DNA of 10,011 bases from Saccoglossus kowalevskii. Lineage: Eukaryota > Hemichordata > Enteropneusta > Harrimaniidae. The stretch spans positions 273,383 to 283,393 of the forward strand of contig NW_003116447.1 in NCBI RefSeq assembly GCF_000003605.2. The letters run 5' to 3'. Of the stretch, positions 7,105 through 10,011 are shown piece by piece (the stretch's first letter is position 1; every line of letters begins with the position of its first letter). A model generated the notes under the pieces. It worked only from the letters and a program-made list of their open reading frames with translations, had not been told where the DNA came from and did no database searches. The translations under genes were made by a program, and so were the position numbers.

Positions 7105-7579
7105 GTTCCGACTCACAGACAACTAATTAATTCATTAGTTGCCTCATAGATGGTTGTCTGAGGTTCTGCGATACAAACTTATACTACAAAAAATAAAAAT
7201 CAGACGTAAAATAACAGCCAATCAGCTGTCGGTACTACTGCTCTACAAAAGCGTAATGAACCCAGCCACTGTGAATCTGCAATAACACAGAAAACGAAAT
7301 TTGTGATTTGTGTGAGACCTTTGCCGATTTTAAATACTACAACTGAGAGAGATATGTACGACACGGCGTCTTCCTTAAAAAGTATATGACATTACTATTA
7401 AAATTGGGGTAAAGTTGAAATGCCACAGTTTGATATTGAAGAACAGAAACAAATTACTAGTAATCGATTCGAGTTTTCATTTAAACATTTACAGCCAAAT
7501 TGGTACTTTGTTCTCCCAGGCTCAGATATTAAATTCACGGAGCATTAAATGATATGAGGTCAATTGGTTTCCATAACAG
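7105..7579. other. non-genic stretch with a nested hairpin
   Basis: CAGACAAC (7116-7123) pairs with GTTGTCTG (7153-7160), and inside it AACTAAT (7121-7127) pairs with ATTAGTT (7134-7140), overlapping the outer arm. The rest is AT-rich. Short open stretches near 7440-7550 could be 5' or ORF1 remains of the retrotransposon that follows, but they show no recognisable motif. Confidence 0.4.
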
Positions 7580-7669
7580 CTTGGGAAATGACCGTGGCCT
7601 TTCGAACCGTGATAACAATGACCACAACTTTTACAGAATAAATAAAACCACAATATAAACAAATGTCAA

Positions 7670-7894
7670 GTTTATCTGCTGAAACGTTAGACTAACTATA
7701 GAGGTAAACTCCATGGACTAACTAACAAATTCCTGGATCCAGACTTTATTTCATTTCTTACACGCCATGACATTATTTGTCTCACAGAAACATGGGCTAG
7801 TAATTCCACACAACTCGATTTACCGAATTATGCTACAATAAATGTCGTTAGAAAGAGAACAATGCACTTTGGTAGAAATGGAGTGGAATTTTAA
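7670..7894 (+). pseudogene. LINE endonuclease domain, N-terminal fragment
   Basis: From 7691 the frame is open to TAA at 7892-7894 and includes GLTNKFLDPDFISFL, HDIICLTETW, then LDLPNYATINVV and GRNGVEF. These fit the start of an APE-like endonuclease: a WNVxGL strand, then the DII.L.ETW strand bearing the metal-binding glutamate, then the usual L.LPgY and GGV regions. Just upstream, KFIC-stop-NVR at 7665-7691 has TGA (7680-7682) where the family usually has tryptophan, and is in a different frame. Confidence 0.8.
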
Positions 7895-8118
7895 TTTTCG
7901 TAAAGAATTTCATAATAAATGACATCAAGCATCTGCCAGGTGTCAGTGGGGATATTTTGTGGGTACAAATTAGCATAAGTTCTAGTTACGTAATCAACAC
8001 TATGCTAGTACGTACTGTTTTCTTATCGGGAGAGGGGTCCAAATATGCAAATGATGTTACTTTCTAGGTGCTTGAAAATGAGTTGGCTAACTACTAGTAT
8101 ACTACGAAATGCATTAAC

Positions 8119-8247
8119 TGCCCAATTGTGATATGTGGAGATTTCGATGCTCGCACTGCCAACCCACCTGATTTTGAGCATGGAGTGGATGATGACGACA
8201 TAAACAATGGTGCATTTGTCTTCGCGACTCTAGTGACACTGTCTTGA
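8119..8247 (+). pseudogene. LINE endonuclease domain, GDFNAR-region fragment
   Basis: The frame beginning TGC at 8119 reads CPIVICGDFDARTANPPDFE and continues to a TGA at 8245-8247. GDFNAR is the conserved active-site strand of these endonucleases; here asparagine is aspartate (GAT at 8146-8148). An isolated SNGR peptide further on (about 8300) recalls the L..LC....L.I.NGR segment of the family, again in another frame. The region 7895-8118 between the two endonuclease pieces is too decayed to read confidently. Confidence 0.75.
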
Positions 8248-8383
8248 ATAACTTTGACAAAAGTTGCTTGACTTGTGCAAGAATTCCAGCTTTTTATTTC
8301 AAATGGTAGATATTTAAGGGTGCGTGGCTGAAATGGTAATTTAACTTTTTTTTACAAAATTCTTTGAAATGCATGGAGAAAAG

Positions 8384-8490
8384 TAGCCTGACGAGGTTGC
8401 CCCCTCCGCGGTCTTCCAAACTAAATACAGTTAGTGAGGTCTGATGCCGTTCGGCCGGCGAGGGCCTACTCACGCATACATGTCAGGCTA
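8384..8490 (-). mobile_element. short MULE-like MITE, copy B (107 bp), perfect 9-bp target duplication
   Basis: It starts TAGCCTGACGAGG and ends CATGTCAGGCTA. On the minus strand it aligns with copy A, sharing GTGAGTAGGCCCTCGCCGG, GAACGGCAT, AGACCTCAC and CCGCGGAGGG. It is flanked by GGAGAAAAG at 8375-8383 and again at 8491-8499 (9 of 9; ten if the T at 8384 and 8500 is counted). It sits between the endonuclease and linker regions of the LINE, so it inserted after the LINE, and its clean duplication suggests it moved more recently than copy A. Confidence 0.9.
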
Positions 8491-8573
8491 GGAGAAAAGT
8501 GAACGTTCGAAATATAAACAAAATAATTAAAATAATATTTGATGGGACAAAGAATGTAGTCAAATGAAATTGA

Positions 8574-8945
8574 ATGTTAAATTTTTGCTCAAAGCCCACA
8601 AACGTGAGCCTAGTTCTTCCACTTCCAGTGATTATAAAAAATGGACAACGTCATTATCGCAAGCTATTACGTCATAAAAAGGAGAACTTTGATTTCCGTC
8701 AGCAAACTCGTCTCGCTGAGTCCGCCTCGAAACCTAACTCTAAGCGTATGTGGTCACTGGTCAAACCAGCTACCCCAAGTATTCGAGAATCAATCTCTCC
8801 TCAAGATTGGTTAGAATGTTTCTCAAGTTTATTTCACACCCCGGGGAATCAATCATATGACATTGAATTTGAGGACTTTTACAATGAAATGGAAGAATAC
8901 GTTGATGCAACATTCTTTTTAAATCGATCTAACCAATCACACTAG
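8574..8945 (+). pseudogene. LINE linker between endonuclease and reverse transcriptase
   Basis: An open stretch of 123 codons has HYRKLLRHKKENFDFRQQ, SASKPNSKRMWSLVKP and SISPQDWLECFSSLF. This pattern (basic region, K.N.K..W, then an aspartate/tryptophan block and a hydrophobic F..LF) is usual just before the RT domain in L2/CR1-like elements. The initial ATG is fortuitous; the real reading frame would enter from the endonuclease. A frame change near 8925 leads into the RT segment. It is the least damaged part of the element. Confidence 0.75.
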
Positions 8946-9670
8946 ATGAAATGAACTTCACAATAAATGATCTGAAATCAGACAAAGCTTGCGGTATTGA
9001 TGGTATCCCAGTAGAATATTTCAAATATCTAGGTTCTAATTGTATTCAGCTTGGATGGGATATGTTCATCAAAACACTTTATCCGGGTGCCACGAAACAG
9101 TTGGTATATAGAGCCATCACATTACTTTCTATTAATGACAAAATGTTTTGCTCTATTATACTTATAAACGCTTATCAAATTTAACTGATGTATATTGTTC
9201 CATTGCCGAAGAGAAAGGGAAATGGAGCACAATTGATAACACTTTTTATCTTGAACACTGTAATATGGAAGTACATGTATCTATCAAAACACAAAACCTG
9301 GTTGTATTGTGCCTTTATTGATTTCGAAAAAGCATTTGACAGGATTGACCACAACGCGATGTTTTATAAATTTCTCAGACAAAGTATTAGAAGTTATGAA
9401 ATGAATGTATAGCAATGTAAAGTCGCAATGTTAAGACACCTGTTGGTATCACAGACTTTTTCAATTTTAATTAGGGTGTACAGTAAGGCTCCACATTGTC
9501 CCTTCTTTTATTATATCTTTTCAATAATGATATAGGTGATATACTGCAAAGTGGGTTTTACAACGAGGTATCTGCTTTATGCCAATGATTTATCCATTCC
9601 TTGTAGTTCTAGGATTGGGTTGCAGAAGCAGTTGGATAAATTATGTGCTTACTGTAAAAAATGGTAACTC
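8932..9670 (+). pseudogene. LINE reverse transcriptase domain, several stops and frameshifts
   Basis: The first segment reads ITLDEMNFTINDLKSDKACG onward to GIDGIPVEYFKYL (RT0-1) and stops at TAA (9182-9184). Next come IVPLPKRKGNG and LYCAFIDFEKAFDRIDH (motif A) with its catalytic aspartate kept (GAT 9320-9322), then a stop at about 9410. The motif B region has TAA (9484-9486) at the position before GSTLS. Motif C reads LYANDL: the first aspartate of YADD is asparagine (AAT 9584-9586). A further TAA follows KKW at 9665-9667. Even without the stops, the altered motif C would be expected to abolish polymerase activity. Confidence 0.87.
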
Positions 9671-9759
9671 AAAGTCAACGCCAACAAGTCTAAAAGTATA
9701 GTATTTAGAAACTAGGGCTTAAATGAAATGAGCATTGGTATATTGAAAGTGTAAGGGTA

Positions 9760-10011
9760 GAAATCATCATATACTTCAATTATTTGAGTATAACACTTTC
9801 GTCATCGGGTTTGTGGACACACGCTCAGCATGCTATGGCAAGTCGTGCGAGTAAAGCAATGTATATTATTATAAAGATATCAAGCCAATTTAAGAAAATT
9901 AATTAATATTGCACTGAAGATCTTTGTCGTCAAAATCGTACCAATACTGAATTATGGTTTTGAAATTTGGGGATTCCATGCTGGAGAAAATATTGGAAAA
10001 AGTCCTTCCCT
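9760..10011 (+). pseudogene. LINE region downstream of the RT (thumb-like), cut by window edge
   Basis: Readable pieces are SSSGLWTHAQHAMASRASKA (about 9805-9860) and PILNYGFEIWGFHAGENI (9941 onward). Both are hallmarks of the region C-terminal to the RT in CR1/L2-like and related LINEs (Y.YLG...S.SG.W..A, then PIL.YG.E.WGFH). The frame is the same as that of motif C. The last codons are still in register with the family, so the 3' end of the element and its untranslated region are outside the window. Confidence 0.75.

Larger units (their letters stand above)
7580..10011 (+). pseudogene. decayed non-LTR retrotransposon (LINE) ORF2, endonuclease plus reverse transcriptase, 3' end outside window
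   Basis: Fragments of an apurinic-type endonuclease, a linker and a reverse transcriptase occur in the right order on the plus strand, but in at least three changing reading frames with many stops. Landmarks are an LTETW motif (about 7784), GDFDAR (8137-8154), DKACGIDGIPVEYFK (about 8980), FIDFEKAFDRIDH (about 9314), a GSTLS...LFNND block (about 9487), YANDL (9578) and PILNYGFEIWGFH (9941). The order and motifs fit the L2/CR1/Jockey-like group of LINEs; I cannot fix the clade. Copy B of the MULE-like MITE interrupts it at 8384-8490. The left boundary is a guess from the first readable peptide. The last bases are still coding-like, so the element continues past the right edge. It cannot make a functional protein. 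Confidence 0.88.

Noticed and set aside
6992-8490. Copies A and B as the ends of a single composite transposon of about 1.5 kb
   Set aside because: Each copy has its own pair of 9-bp flanking duplications, so they are separate insertions.
8384-8490. TA dinucleotides at both ends taken as a Tc1/mariner TA target duplication
   Set aside because: The 9-base GGAGAAAAG repeats outside the TA and the 7-of-9 flanks of copy A fit better; the terminal TA belongs to the inverted repeat.
1-10011. tRNA, rRNA, CRISPR array, operon or prophage
   Set aside because: No cloverleaf with A/B-box spacing, rRNA-like stretch, regularly spaced direct repeats or compact coding clusters were seen, and the spliced gene excludes a prokaryotic reading.

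Overview
This is a stretch of an animal nuclear genome. It is AT-rich and intron-containing, with GT-AG splice sites, several families of short inverted-repeat DNA transposons and a decayed LINE. The 8-mer TACATGTA occurs six times, and I associate that enrichment with marine invertebrates (molluscs, brachiopods, echinoderms, hemichordates). I cannot name the species. Nothing looks bacterial or viral.

Positions 1-5990: the 5' half of one protein-coding gene on the minus strand, which I identify as SAAL1 (serum amyloid A-like 1). Five coding exons can be placed: 5846-5834, 4632-4448, 3532-3227, 1760-1677 and 445-366. Every junction has a GT donor and an AG acceptor, and all phases agree. Joined, they give 222 codons plus two bases and run off the left edge. 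The peptide follows the vertebrate protein from the DRNPSPPP start through IGGTVFSKHW, ENELCKLWDMSM and DVAVFLHEW to EICIGILANMAC. The main difference is a long acidic and Ser/Thr-rich insertion in exon 3. A YY1-type promoter motif and several upstream start codons lie just before exon 1. The introns hold a hAT-like inverted-repeat element (725-1041), a foldback element (2384-2599), a degenerate tandem repeat that copies the exon 3 donor region (3034-3265), and a roughly 66-bp periodic repeat (3830-4010).

Positions 5990-7580: apparently non-genic. There is a 340-bp inverted-repeat element with GC-rich termini (6167-6506), two hairpins, and copy A of a short transposon with 9-bp target duplications (6992-7104).

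Positions 7580-10011: a dead non-LTR retrotransposon on the plus strand, with endonuclease, linker and reverse transcriptase remnants. It carries many stops and frameshifts and a changed catalytic residue (YAND for YADD), and it continues past the right edge. Copy B of the 9-bp-duplication element (8384-8490) sits inside it with a perfect duplication, so it inserted after the retrotransposon.

I found no previously undescribed multi-gene system. The most useful results are the reconstructed SAAL1 exon structure, the uORF arrangement at its start, and the two-copy, apparently MULE-like element supported by its target duplications.
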